Source: Punctularia strigosozonata HHB-11173 SS5 (taxonomy: Eukaryota; Basidiomycota; Agaricomycetes; Corticiales; Punctulariaceae). Taken from it: 64,000 nucleotides of DNA. Made by a program: the position numbers and the translations under genes. Of this stretch, positions 46,701-57,475 are shown in pieces. The notes below the pieces were generated by a model, which saw nothing but the letters and a program-made list of their open reading frames with translations, made no database searches and was not told the DNA's origin. Location of the stretch: contig NW_006767433.1 of NCBI RefSeq assembly GCF_000264995.1, positions 941,333-1,005,332 on the forward strand, written 5' to 3'. How positions within the stretch are numbered: the first letter of the stretch is position 1; every line of letters starts with the position of its first letter.

Positions 46701-49700
46701 TGTACTGCTCCTGATGCCATGTAAAGAAGTATGTTGTCCTCCAGGATGCGCGGCGGCATACGACCTTCTCGACCAGACGTATGTCGCCGAGAGGGCCGGT
46801 ATTGCTTTGGGTCATGGACCAGGCTAGCGACTTCGCGTAGTCTTGGTTGAGTGCGACCTCCTTCAGCTCGCGCCAATATGACGCGCAATCTTCGAGAGTG
46901 ACTACCGGGGCGTCACGAAGGAAAGGGGGGGAATCCTTTGAAATGGACCACAGGTGGATAGGCGCGGTGATCTGGAATTGCCAGAAAGTACATTGCGTCG
47001 CGTCACCACCGGGCGGAAGGAAGTCGAACGTTGTGGGATAGTCGAGATTGCACTCGCAAGTGATGGTCGGACGTTCTGATATGGAAATGGTCAAAGGAGT
47101 TGCAATGTTCAGTGCTCGTAGCACTTCAAGAAGTTCCATGATGCGTGTACGACTTCGAGATTGGCCCACGCGTAGTGCAGATCTGACCGTAGCTGGCAGA
47201 TCCTTGACGGGCATAAGACGTTCTTCGGGTTTCCCCAGTATATGGCATAGCTCTTCACTATATTCGGTGGCAGAGACCAACGCGAAGTAACCAGACGCCG
47301 GAATCTCATGATGATAGTGGGAAATGTCGATGATCCGCTGTTCGTTAGATACGACTCGAGGGGTTTGCACAGGTCCATGGAATGCTTGAACAGTCAACAT
47401 ATGCAGCTCCCGGACACGTAACGCTTTGGCGATGATGTAGCCATAGAGTTGCGATAGCGTCGATCTTTCCGAGAGGAGTACGTCACGAACAGTTTGATCA
47501 TCGAGGGAGAATAGCTCGTCTGTCCTAGCCATATCGTGGAATAGGCGTGGATTCTTGCTATCCCCAACGTCGTCCATTCGCAATAAGTGCAACGGGAGAT
47601 CTGGAGTTGGGCGGGATTCTCTACCGGTGGCGAATATCATAGGTTCCTCGATCCTCTTCAGGACAGGAGCCTGGGGAATGAAACTGCTACGACCTAACTG
47701 GAGTAAATAAGCAGCCACCTTCTCTTGCGATAGCGACTGTAGATAAGCGACAACGATAGATCGACTTGCGCCGGTCTGAATCTGCACCGAAGTCTTCAAT
47801 GTTTTGATCTTCCCGCCTTCGACCATCTTGTTCAACGTGGCATCCAGCGTTCGCTTGTCAGCACGAATGCCGACAGGACCAGAGGTGGGTTCGCCATTTT
47901 TATGCATCTCCTCTATCAATGTAAGGTGCGCGTCTTGGAACACCTTCAGGTTGACGGCCGCGATCCCGCCAAGACGCTCGAGTACACGCAAATACTCATT
48001 TTCCCTGCGTTGATGGGAGAGGTTCCCACTTCGACGAACGCGCGACTTGGAAGAAGATGCAATAGGCATAGAGGCATCGCCGCTTTCTCGAGAGGGGTTT
48101 CCGGCATCCGTGATGGGCTCAGCGATGTGCTCCCTGTTTTGCACCGGTGATGTCCGTTCCTGTTCGTCGTGCGCGGCGGCCGGCGTTTCAAGCGGGACAT
48201 CTGTTTGCTCTGTCAAGGCATTGTCCTTCTCCATTCATGTGAGTGATATCCCCCAATCAGGTACAATCTACGGCGCTCACCGCTACCTGTGAACTGGAGC
48301 TACGGAACGGAACACCCCCTTGGGATCCTGGGTCATCGTGTGGGACTCCCGCGTACTGCAACTCGTCGGCACGGACTGCGTGGTGTCCTGGCTGTTTGTC
48401 GCTCTGTAAGACATGTTCGGTAGGTTCGCCCTCGGGTTGAGCTGGTGTAGGGCCCGATTGCCTTGGACGCCGAGGATCCTTTGTTGCGGAGGCTTTCTCC
48501 GATGGGCGAGGCTTCCTTGGTGATCTCCGGGGAGACTGGTCGTCGATAGATTCTTTCGGATGCATCGGAAGAGAATCCGGTGCAAGGTTTCCATCCCGCT
48601 CTAGACGCGGTTGTGTCGCATCTTCCAGATCAACCTGCGCTTCTCCAGCCATGCCTTCCGGAGCAGAAGCATCGATAAAGCCTTCACCTGGTGTCGGATC
48701 CGAGAGGCGCGAACGCTTATTAACAGGCGCTACGGTCTTCGGTTCGACCTCGTCTTCATCTGGCTGTTTGCGTTTCCTCGGCCTACCGCGTCGCTTCGGT
48801 ATCGGACCCTCCACCTGATTATCCCCCATAGTAGTCTCTGGCAAAAACCGACTGCAGTTATGCTCCGCGCCAGCGTCGGTAGGCTCCTGACCACGTTGCT
48901 CCTGTGAGTTTTCCACACGTGTAATCCCAGGCACAGAAGTCGGTGCATTCCCTGGCTCGTTATTCGATACTTCGGACAACCTGGCTCGCTGGGATCGTCT
49001 GCCGCGGTTGCCGGATCCGTACTCTGCGGCCAGACCGAGCTCTTGATCCGCGTCATCCTCTACGGACGGTCTGTCTTCGCTGGCGACGTCAACCTGCTGT
49101 TTACGAGGTGTTTTGCGGGCACCTTTGACTTGTGAAGAAGGGGATGAACGCGGTACCTCTGGATCGGCTGCTTGTGTCACGATCGAAGCAACAACATCGG
49201 CACGGTCAGAGGGTTGAGCTGGGTCTAGGAAATTGTGATCTGTCATCGACATATCTGCCGCGTCGATGGCTTGCGCAGACGGAGCATCCTCCACCTCGGA
49301 CATCCGGACCGAAGCGCGTCCACGTTTACGTGCTGAAGATGGGGAAGGCTGTACACCAGCTGCACTCGTAGACCGGCCCCCTGGCACATTGGATGAACCA
49401 TTGTCTACTTCAGCAACAGCAGATGTTGTCTTCGGTTTCGGCGGGCGACCTCGTTTACGCTTCTGGGGAACCACGGAACTTGCTTCGGTAGGCGCCGTTT
49501 GTGGGGCTTCGCTTTCCTCTGGTTCTTCTGGGGTCTTCGACTCCGCTGCCCCTGTCTCTTCGTCAGGCACGTCCACTGGCTCCGGCTTCGCTTTGGGAGG
49601 GCGCCCCCGCTTACGCGGGGGCTCACCTTCGGCCTTGGGACGCTTCCTTGGTGGCGCGTCCGGGTTCTTGCGAGGACGCCCTTTCTTTACGGTGCCGTCC

Positions 49701-51755
49701 GGTAGGATCGGATTCTTGTGTTTCTTGGGCTTCTTCTTCGTCCCGGCACTCGTATAGAATACATCAGTTCCAGGCCGACGGAGGGCATCCACATGCTTCA
49801 AAACATCCTCCTCCGTGTTGTAGAATAGGCTGGCGTCCATGGGAGCGAACTGCATCACATGCTCGATGTCGATGCGATTGTGATACTTGTTCTCGCCAGG
49901 AGAAAAGCCTTCTTTCGCGGCGAGTACGTTGTACTCTGCGACCGTGAAATATTTATAACGCCTTTCCCGTCCTGCGTGGTCCATCGCCTGGGCGACACCC
50001 AGATCTCCAAGATGCGGAGGGGGTGGATTGCTCTCGAGACGCGTAAGTAGGAGCTCGATGGTCCGGCGGTCGAAGTTTCCAAGGGCGTCGCTGATCTCCT
50101 ACAGACACGATGAGTTGTTGCCAAGAGGGACGCCAGCAAGGACGAACACTTAGCGTGATACCCTCCACCCCGGATTCTGCTATGACATTCATGATCTGTT
50201 TATGCAGCGTGAGATTCATCTTCAGCCCATGGATTCCTATCAATAACATGAGGAAATGCATTCTTTTGCTGATCTGGAGATCTAACAGACCGTCGTTTCC
50301 TTGCACCCCCATCGAGGCCTGGGGGGGTACGCCGGCGGGTTCGTCGACTTGCATGGACTGGTCTTCAACAGTTTGTACGAGTCGAAGGCACCTGTACCAC
50401 ATCTCTTCGTCCTTCTTTGTGTTTCCACGAACCTGAACCAACTCGACGAGACCCTCATCAATGAGTTCCTTGAGACGTGTATTAAAGAAACGTCTATCGG
50501 ATTTGGTTGGTTTCTCAAACCCCTGATATAACGTGCCACGTCAATCAACGTTCTCCCTAAGCACAACAAACTACTTACGATCTTCGTGAGCACCGTTCGG
50601 GCTATGTGCGTGAAGTTCGGAGACGCTCTGAGTAGCTTGATTATTCGCGAGCGAATTAGGGGCAGGCTGGCTAGGTGTTGCGTGTCTATGGGATCGAATG
50701 TGACCGAGGCTGATGCCGTCGGCCCTTCTTCGCCTCCTTCGACTGGCTTCTCCTCCTCAGCATCCTCTTTAGCCATGAGATTCGCTTCCCGGACCTCCTT
50801 CCAGTGTAAACTCCGTTCGTAGAAGTACTTCAGCACGCATACATGCAAGGCCTGACCAGCCTGTCGCAGCTTGAGGCTAAGGTTCTGGGTCTCAGTGTAC
50901 GTCATGCGGCCCATATACACGAACTCGCGTACATCATGTCAAGACTGATGAGTTGGTTGATGAGGTAGTGAATGGTCTTCTGGTCGTAACCCGTCTTCTT
51001 GCCAAGGTCGATGGTCGAAACACCCTTTTCGCGCCCGCGAGCTATTAGCTGCAGGCATGAGTACACCATAGGCGTCAATTTTGACGGCTAAAGGGGATAT
51101 TCAGTTTGCCTGTGCAATCTCGCTTCAACATGTGCACCAACGCGGATATGTGAGCCGGTGATGGCAACAAAGGAAGTTTCAGGGTCGACAGCAATGCGCA
51201 ACCGATCGCCATACTGCTCCCGCAGCTCTTCGAGGCTCTTCAACTTGGCATCATCGACGATTTGGAGGGTAGTCGGCGCCGAAGGTTCCTCGAGATCCTG
51301 TCCCTTCTCTTTCGCCTTCCTCTTAGCGCTAGTTTGCGGAGCAATATACACTTCGGAGTATTTGCCCTCCGGTACGGTGCCCACCCGAACATTGGGCTGC
51401 TGCACGATGACCGACCAGACGAACGCGCGATAGGCATCGTCGACGTTCTGCTGCCTCACCTCCGCGCCGTGATTGTAAAAACCGATTATGAACTCGGACA
51501 GTCTCGATACATCACAGCCTGCACAGAAAAAGCAATGTTCAGTTTCGGGTTCGATACTTTTTGCACAGTCGAGGTTCGAACGCAGGACGGCATGTCCTAA
51601 GCGCCCGTCAAGGTCCCCTCTTCCCACAAAATGGCAAAAGTAGATCGGAGAAAAGAAGGATCTCAAGAAGATGAGAAACTGCGGGCAGCTTGGCACGCAC
51701 CAAGGTCGCCGTCGAACGAGAGTTCCCGAATGCAGTGGTGCACGAGTTCGTCCAT
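43743..51755 (-). CDS. TFC3: TFIIIC B-block-binding subunit Tfc3 (tau138-like)
   Basis: An 8-kb gene encoding more than 2,000 residues. Tfc3 binds the B block of tRNA genes and recruits TFIIIB for RNA polymerase III. The N-terminus is MDELVHHCIRELSFDGDLG, joined to CDVSRLSEFIIGFYNHGAEV. Winged-helix segments include GKKTGYDQKTIHYLINQLI, RMTYTETQNLSLKLRQAGQA and EKPTKSDRRFFNTRLKELID. A basic, acidic and Pro-rich insert at 48.4-49.7 kb has four AT-hook cores (KKGRPRK, RKRGRPPK twice, KRRGRPRK). A further long exon (46051-48225) is followed by several short ones. The last exon ends AELRWRVRSVYDRQEINQVL then EERTTYWFLGDRHWFHL. The AT-hook exon and the following exon join in phase across a 58-nt intron near 48228-48285, so I read one gene rather than two or three. 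Confidence 0.86.
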
Positions 51756-52244
51756 CCAGAGCCGCGGTCGTCAAAATGACTTGCCCGAAACTGGATCCGA
51801 TCTCGCCGAGATTCTTGCCACTGGATTGTATCGTGGCAGATCTCCTGTTATACAACGGGACGCGCCCGTATAGGGTATGTACAAGGTGCTGATATCGCTG
51901 GAGATTATACAGGGAACGTCGTCGAGACCGACATGAAACCGCAGGTGCCCGCGACATGAGTCATTGACTCAAGTCACATGCCGCGGATCGATGCGCCGCT
52001 TTGCCGCGATTTTGGATCCGTCGTAGTATTCCTCGATGAAGTGGGATGAAGCAAAGAGCGGTCTAGTATGCATGCAGGAAATACAATTGCGTTGTAACGT
52101 AAGAGGTCGTGAGGGTAAATGAGGGCGTCTGCAAATACGCTTTTGGGAGAACATCTAGACCGTGAGGGTATGTATCTAGTAAAAACGACAGCCAACAACA
52201 CAACACGGAAAACGAAAGCAAAGATCAACAACCCACGCATGAAA
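51756..52244. other. intergenic, Tfc3 promoter
   Basis: 489 bp between the Tfc3 start and the stop of the second PRELI gene, both on the minus strand. No other gene is supported. Confidence 0.5.
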
Positions 52245-52905
52245 CTATGCAGGGGCTAATTGCCGATGCTCGCCCTGTTCCCGTAATGCCCGCAAGACCT
52301 CATTAAAGCCCATTTTGCCCAGCTGCGCGTTCTGTTCGAACCGCTGCACCAGCCAATCCTCCACCTTGTCGGCAAGTATCCGCCAATTCGTCATCCGCGA
52401 CTCGATCTCGGCTTTTTGCACGAACTCTGTCCGTGAAGCGCCGGCGGGAGAGTACCGGATGTACTCGTTGCACGTCGCGAATTGGGAAAGCGACATGTTG
52501 ATGGAGGTGACCGTGACCTCTTGCTTCGCTGGGTCGACTAGGGATATTTCCCGCACGAACGCGTCTTCCGAACCGCCGAAGAGCTATACAGACGGAGAAT
52601 GAGCGGAAATGGAGACAAGAGGGAGTCGAGGGACGCACCTTCAATATCCATGCTGGAGCTTTCTGCTTGCATCCCAGAATGCGCTCCGTCCGAATAATGC
52701 CGGTGTTCGGGTCTACCGAGCGGTCGACAACGTCGACACTGATAACATGGCTACAGTGCGGGTTGGGATACTTGTGCCACATCCCAATCACGACGTGTGA
52801 CCATGGATGACTACCAAGCGTCCGTCGTCAGCACATACAGCATCGCCCACAAGACAGCTATGCTCTGACTCACTCATAGTTGAACAACTGAGAGAAATAG
52901 TGCAT
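52245..52905 (-). CDS. PRELI/MSF1-domain lipid-transfer protein (copy 2)
   Basis: About 180 residues in three exons, in the Ups/PRELI family that moves phospholipids across the mitochondrial intermembrane space. Exon 1 (MHYFSQLFNYD) ends in phase 2 at a GTGAGT donor. Exon 2 reads HPWSHVVIGMWHKYPNPHCS, then HVISVDVVDRSVDPNTGIIR and ERILGCKQKAPAWILK. Exon 3 carries LFGGSEDAFVREISLVDPAK, TSINMSLSQFATCNEYIRYS and a C-terminal amphipathic helix region (VEDWLVQRFEQNAQLGKMGF). The conserved spacing and WHKYPNP motif give a more canonical member than copy 1 at 17 kb. A further ATG upstream lies in the leader. Confidence 0.92.
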
Positions 52906-53578
52906 TTTGATAGTAAGGTATGGAAAGCGAAAGAGAAGATGGTCTGGCGATCTCAACGGGAAGGTTTTGAGGGAAAGGTGGAGTGCGGGACTCTGCGGAG
53001 CGGCCGATGGGTGACGCTGGGAAGGAATGTGATACTTTTTCGCCCTTGCCGAGCACCGCCACGATGAGTTCACACGACCTCCCGCCATCCAATCAAGTTT
53101 CCAGCCGGGCGTAGCCTATCCCGTTTCACCGCTTTGCGTTTCCTCTGCAATCCCTCAATGTTCATTCTTCACGACGATATAATGCATATCGCTATCTTTG
53201 CTACCATGAGCTTCCGGCTCTTCGCTAAGGGTCAACGGTCCAACGCCTGCTGACGCCAATACTGCGTACTCAATCATACCTGGCGCAACTCGCCGCGCGT
53301 CACCGCGCTGGTCTGGGAACACGACTCGGCGCCATTTTGGGAGGCGTTCCGCATATATGCTAATGAGGACACGCTCACGCCTAGGTCATGGAGGCTAATG
53401 TGGGATCGATGATAAGCTGTTTATGCATTGGCGCCGTAGTCAATTGAGGTATGCCATCGTGTTCCACAGCCATCCGCCTCGACCTTCTACAGAGCTATGG
53501 AGGCTGCATGCCTGCCATGGGGCGCAAAATGTGCGGCCACCTTCCTTCGCTCTTGCAGCTGTGTCCTCCACTACCATC
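52906..53578. promoter_or_regulatory. divergent promoter region
   Basis: 673 bp between the PRELI copy 2 start (minus) and the start chosen for the WW-domain gene (plus). An in-frame ATG at 53423 would extend the latter by 52 residues of poor quality. Confidence 0.45.
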
Positions 53579-56500
53579 ATGTCTATCATGACTCTGTTCG
53601 ATGCCCTGCGACTACTGCTAGGCCAAATTCGCAAACTTTTCGGACGATTCACTCTTCGTCACATTCTTCAGGCGCAAGATGCTCTCCGAAAGCTTTCATC
53701 GATGCTCTTCGGGCGCTATAAGAACGGTGATGAACGGGACCGTCGGGCGGTCGTCGATAAGAAAGAGAGCCCGCCACGTAGTATGGCTTACCACCCGCAG
53801 GATATGATTCTCGCAAGCCGCATGCCACCTTCGCCTTCCCCGTTATCCCGGAGGAGTATATCGAACGAAGCCGATCACACTGCTGTGAACATGATGGCTC
53901 TTCCTGCATCAGCAGATCGACATGCTGTTGCAATGTCCAGGGTCTCTAATGGCCTGCTTGCCATCCCCAAATTCGCTAACAACGACTACGTCTCTCGCTC
54001 ATCCATCGATCTCCCCTCTACCAACACCCCGTACCAACGATCGCAATACGATGGACGGCACCAATCAACCCCCAATCTGCACAGCCCTCACGTACCCCTT
54101 GAAGGAGTCGTGGTTCCGACAACGACATCCATGGGCATGCCTTCTTCGCCTGGTAGCTCTTGCCACGATATAGCTGGGGCATCGGTCTTGGATCCCGTCA
54201 CTGTCACAATACAACCCCCCGAAGAGCCGGATGCTGTGAATCATGATACTTCTCCTCCTGATGTGTCCCCTCTCGATGAGCCGAGCGGTGACGAGACGAC
54301 GTTAGCAGGCTATGATATGTCGCTACCAGGCACATCGCAGTCGCGAACGCGCGGCGTCGGTTCGGCACCGGTCAGTCATGTAGACTCGTCGGCTCAGCGG
54401 TAACCGACTAACCCTCCGTAGCGTACTCCGTCACGAGCCGTAAGGGCCGTTCCAGCCCGCGAAGTGCCTACAACGCCCGGGCAGCTGGGCCAGCTCAAGG
54501 ACGAGCACCCCGATGATTATTTGCGGAGCTGGGGAATATTCCCTGTCGACACCGACTACGTGGGCAGATACGACCGCCATCGCATACTGTACGCTAAGCC
54601 GCAGATGATTCTTCGGAGCATCCACTAATTCACCATGCTCTTCGTCAGACCTAGTCATGAATCCAAGTTGGAAATTTCGCCCATGACGCTGGACGTTGGA
54701 TAGTATGTACATGCCATGCGTCTAAGGGACGTACACTTACACATTGCCCCCTCAGTCAAAGTCCTCCAGATCCATGGCGCAGCTATATCCATCCTGAAGG
54801 CTGTGTCTACTTTTGGGATCCAATCAGGGTATGTCAATGGCCATCTAGACTTAAAGTAACTTCTGCATCTCGCCACCAGCGCTTGGTCACGGACGTCGAC
54901 CTGTACGACCCGGAGTTGCATAGACGGATAGAGGACAGCGCGACGCATTTGATGTATGCCAAGAAAACGTTCAGTGACCCACAATTCCCTGAGGAGGCGG
55001 AGATTATGCTTGAGCTTGCCCCCCTGGATGGCGACAATCATTTATGCTACTACTACTGCATAAACCCTAAGGGACGGACCCTGTTCTGGCTTAACAAGAT
55101 GGATTTCGATTGGTCGATCAAGGAAGTCAAGGGCATCACCAAGCTATCCCAAGCCAGTACGGGGACTATCGTTGGTACTGAGTGGACGATTGACGTTGAC
55201 GACATCGTCAGAGACCCAACTGGAATCTCAATACTGGCATGCCGCTCAGACACTCCGTACGTACCTATAGTGACGAACCGGACACCACCACTTACTGACT
55301 CGGAATAAGGCTCGTGCTCCACACTGACATCTGATCCAGGAAACACTGGGAGTTGTTCCCTCTCAAGAGGACGGTGACAGAATCTTTGCTGCAAGAATTG
55401 ATCGGGATGATGATGCAGGGAGGTGTTGGTACGTCCAAATTCTCTGCCGTGGTCTCATGCTGAACTTCGTCATCAGACCTGAAAACTTCAAGGAGCTCCA
55501 CCTTTTCATACAGCATAGAGGACGTGATGCATCTCATGGAGCTGCTCAAGAATGTCAACTGTAAGACGAATTATGCGCGCACTAGGCTTTGGTTTGATGT
55601 GACGATAGACGTGAAGGAGGTCAACGGATATTCAGCTCATGTTGTTGGTGGGCGCAAAACTACCATTAGAGAGTCGCTTAAGCTAACACTCGATTCCAGG
55701 CCGAGTGATGTCTCTGCTGCGTAACTACAGATTTCTTAATAGTGAGGCGGTTGATATCTAACGATCCATGCAGTCCACACTCAATTCCTCAACTTGCATG
55801 GTCAGCAAGAGGCGCGATTGAGCCGCTGGGAGTGTCTCCACGAAGAAGAGAAGAAACCTCCCACGCTATTGATAAAGATTCTATCTCCACTCCTCTTCTT
55901 CGCGCCCGACATCCATATGAGAAGTTTGCGACATGTCTGGGTGGACAAAATCGTCGCGGAAGTGGCCTGGAAGAGATTTATCGAGAAGATCCAGAGCGAA
56001 TGGGACAAATATCTCCTCCCGGTTCGTCAAACACGCGAGAATTGCCTGCAAATGACTCTGACTACATTGCTTGACACCACAGGCTACAGTCTTGCTTTCC
56101 GTCAATGTACGCGCCCATCTCACAAATCTGAAAGACGTGCTTCTAAGGATATTGTTACAGGTCGCATTCCTGGCGATTCCGAGCGTGGACCAAACAAATC
56201 AAGCCCCGAATTTTCTCAACTTCGGCAACACAACATCATACGAGAACTCTCAGACATCATCGACGTTCGACTTCAATGCTGCCACCCCGAATCGTTCTGC
56301 TGCCCAACTGGCGTCGTATGTATCTACTGCCGCATCCACCGGCACCATCATCGTTCGTACTCTTTCTTCTACCAATCTCATAGGACTCACACCTCATCTC
56401 CTCCCTTATCGCAGATTGGTCTGATGCTGGACAGACATCATCGACTGGCTCATCGCATGACAGCGGGGGAGGCGGTGAGTTCGATCACGCATTCCCTCTG

Positions 56501-56982
56501 CCATATTTCGCTGATATGGCTTAGGCGCTGACTCTGGCCGCGAAAGAGCATCCGAAATATGGCATAGAGGCGCTCGGTGAGTTCCTGAATGATTGCTGAT
56601 ATATCTATGTTCTTACCAGCCGACACCAGCCATCTTGTATTCGCTCCCATATGCCCTAATGATGTGGGGGTGAGTTGCCGCTGTTCTCCCTTGGACTGCA
56701 TATGCTCATACGGGGTTTAGCATGATCTCCTTCGCCTTGGCGTGCTGTTTGCTCTTCTTCCTAGGCACTAATATTCCCACGTGGATAACCCTTGGGCTCT
56801 TCTGTTTCATATCTTTCTTGCTCATAGCCTGGTGTATGCTCACCGTTTGGGATACCACGCAACCCTGGCTGCTCGACCACTTCTTGGAGGCGCTGGGCGA
56901 GTTTCGACCTGCTGGTCTCCTGACGAAGATGTTCAGGGTCCTGTCGACGACGCCGAACGAGCCCGAGCTCGGCGAGGTTTAA
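53579..56982 (+). CDS. WW-domain membrane protein of a basidiomycete-expanded family
   Basis: A multi-exon gene for about 800 residues. The N-terminus MSIMTLFDALRLLLGQIRKL is followed by a long disordered Ser/Pro region. An exon with WGIFPVDTDYVGRYDRHR comes next, then a WW-like module (PDPWRSYIHPEGCVYFWDPI). Later exons read LYDPELHRRIEDSATHLMYA, HLCYYYCINPKGRTLFWLNK, TPKHWELFPLKRTVTESLLQ, EDVMHLMELLKNVN and FLNLHGQQEARLSRWECLHE. They continue with ILSPLLFFAPDIHMRSLRHV and WVDKIVAEVAWKRFIEKIQS. The C-terminus has membrane segments (ATVLLSVN|VAFLAIPSVDQ, ILYSLPYALMMWG|MISFALACCLLFF, WITLGLFCFISFLLIAWCML) and ends at 56982. I know this layout from Agaricomycete genomes, where many copies exist without an assigned function. 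All joins I checked keep frame, so the gene looks intact. Confidence 0.75.
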
Positions 56983-57475
56983 TCTATTTATGCATGTCAT
57001 TGCCCACTTCTCGCGATGAATCACCACCCATATATATGTACCACTACCGCACCAGTAACGGGATCGAGTTTTCTAGGTGGCACTATATGTCTGAAGTGCA
57101 AGTTCTCTTTGGTATCAACACCTTACGCAGAAGCTCGTCCGAGAGAAATATACAGCACCTGGCATCGAGTGAAGGAGCGCTCCCTCCGACTCTGCGTCAC
57201 TTTCAAGCTACCATGAGTCGTCTCCTTGAAGTTCTCTCTATTGCTTCATCTTCTGTTGCGAATACACAAATACGCTGTATACACGTTGACCACGCTCACA
57301 CGTACACGATGTAAGGACAGCGTGACGCGGTCAGCTACGCGCTTAACGCGCTGCCGCTAGCTATAAATACCAACTCATTCCTCCCTCCTCCTCGATTCGC
57401 AGATCTTCCTCGAGGCTCGTACGGACGCAATCCCGGCGGAGATTCCCTGAACTGAGGCTGAAGCCGCCTAGTGAT
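56983..57475 (+). promoter_or_regulatory. promoter region of the PIF1-like gene
   Basis: 493 bp without a supported gene. A good TATA box (TATAAATA, 57362-57369) lies 107-114 bp before the start codon of the helicase gene and is followed by a CT-rich stretch, a common fungal promoter layout. Confidence 0.55.

Noticed and set aside
43743-51755. Three or four separate genes in place of one Tfc3 gene
   Set aside because: The pieces carry successive segments of a Tfc3-like protein, and joins such as the 58-nt intron near 48228-48285 keep the frame.
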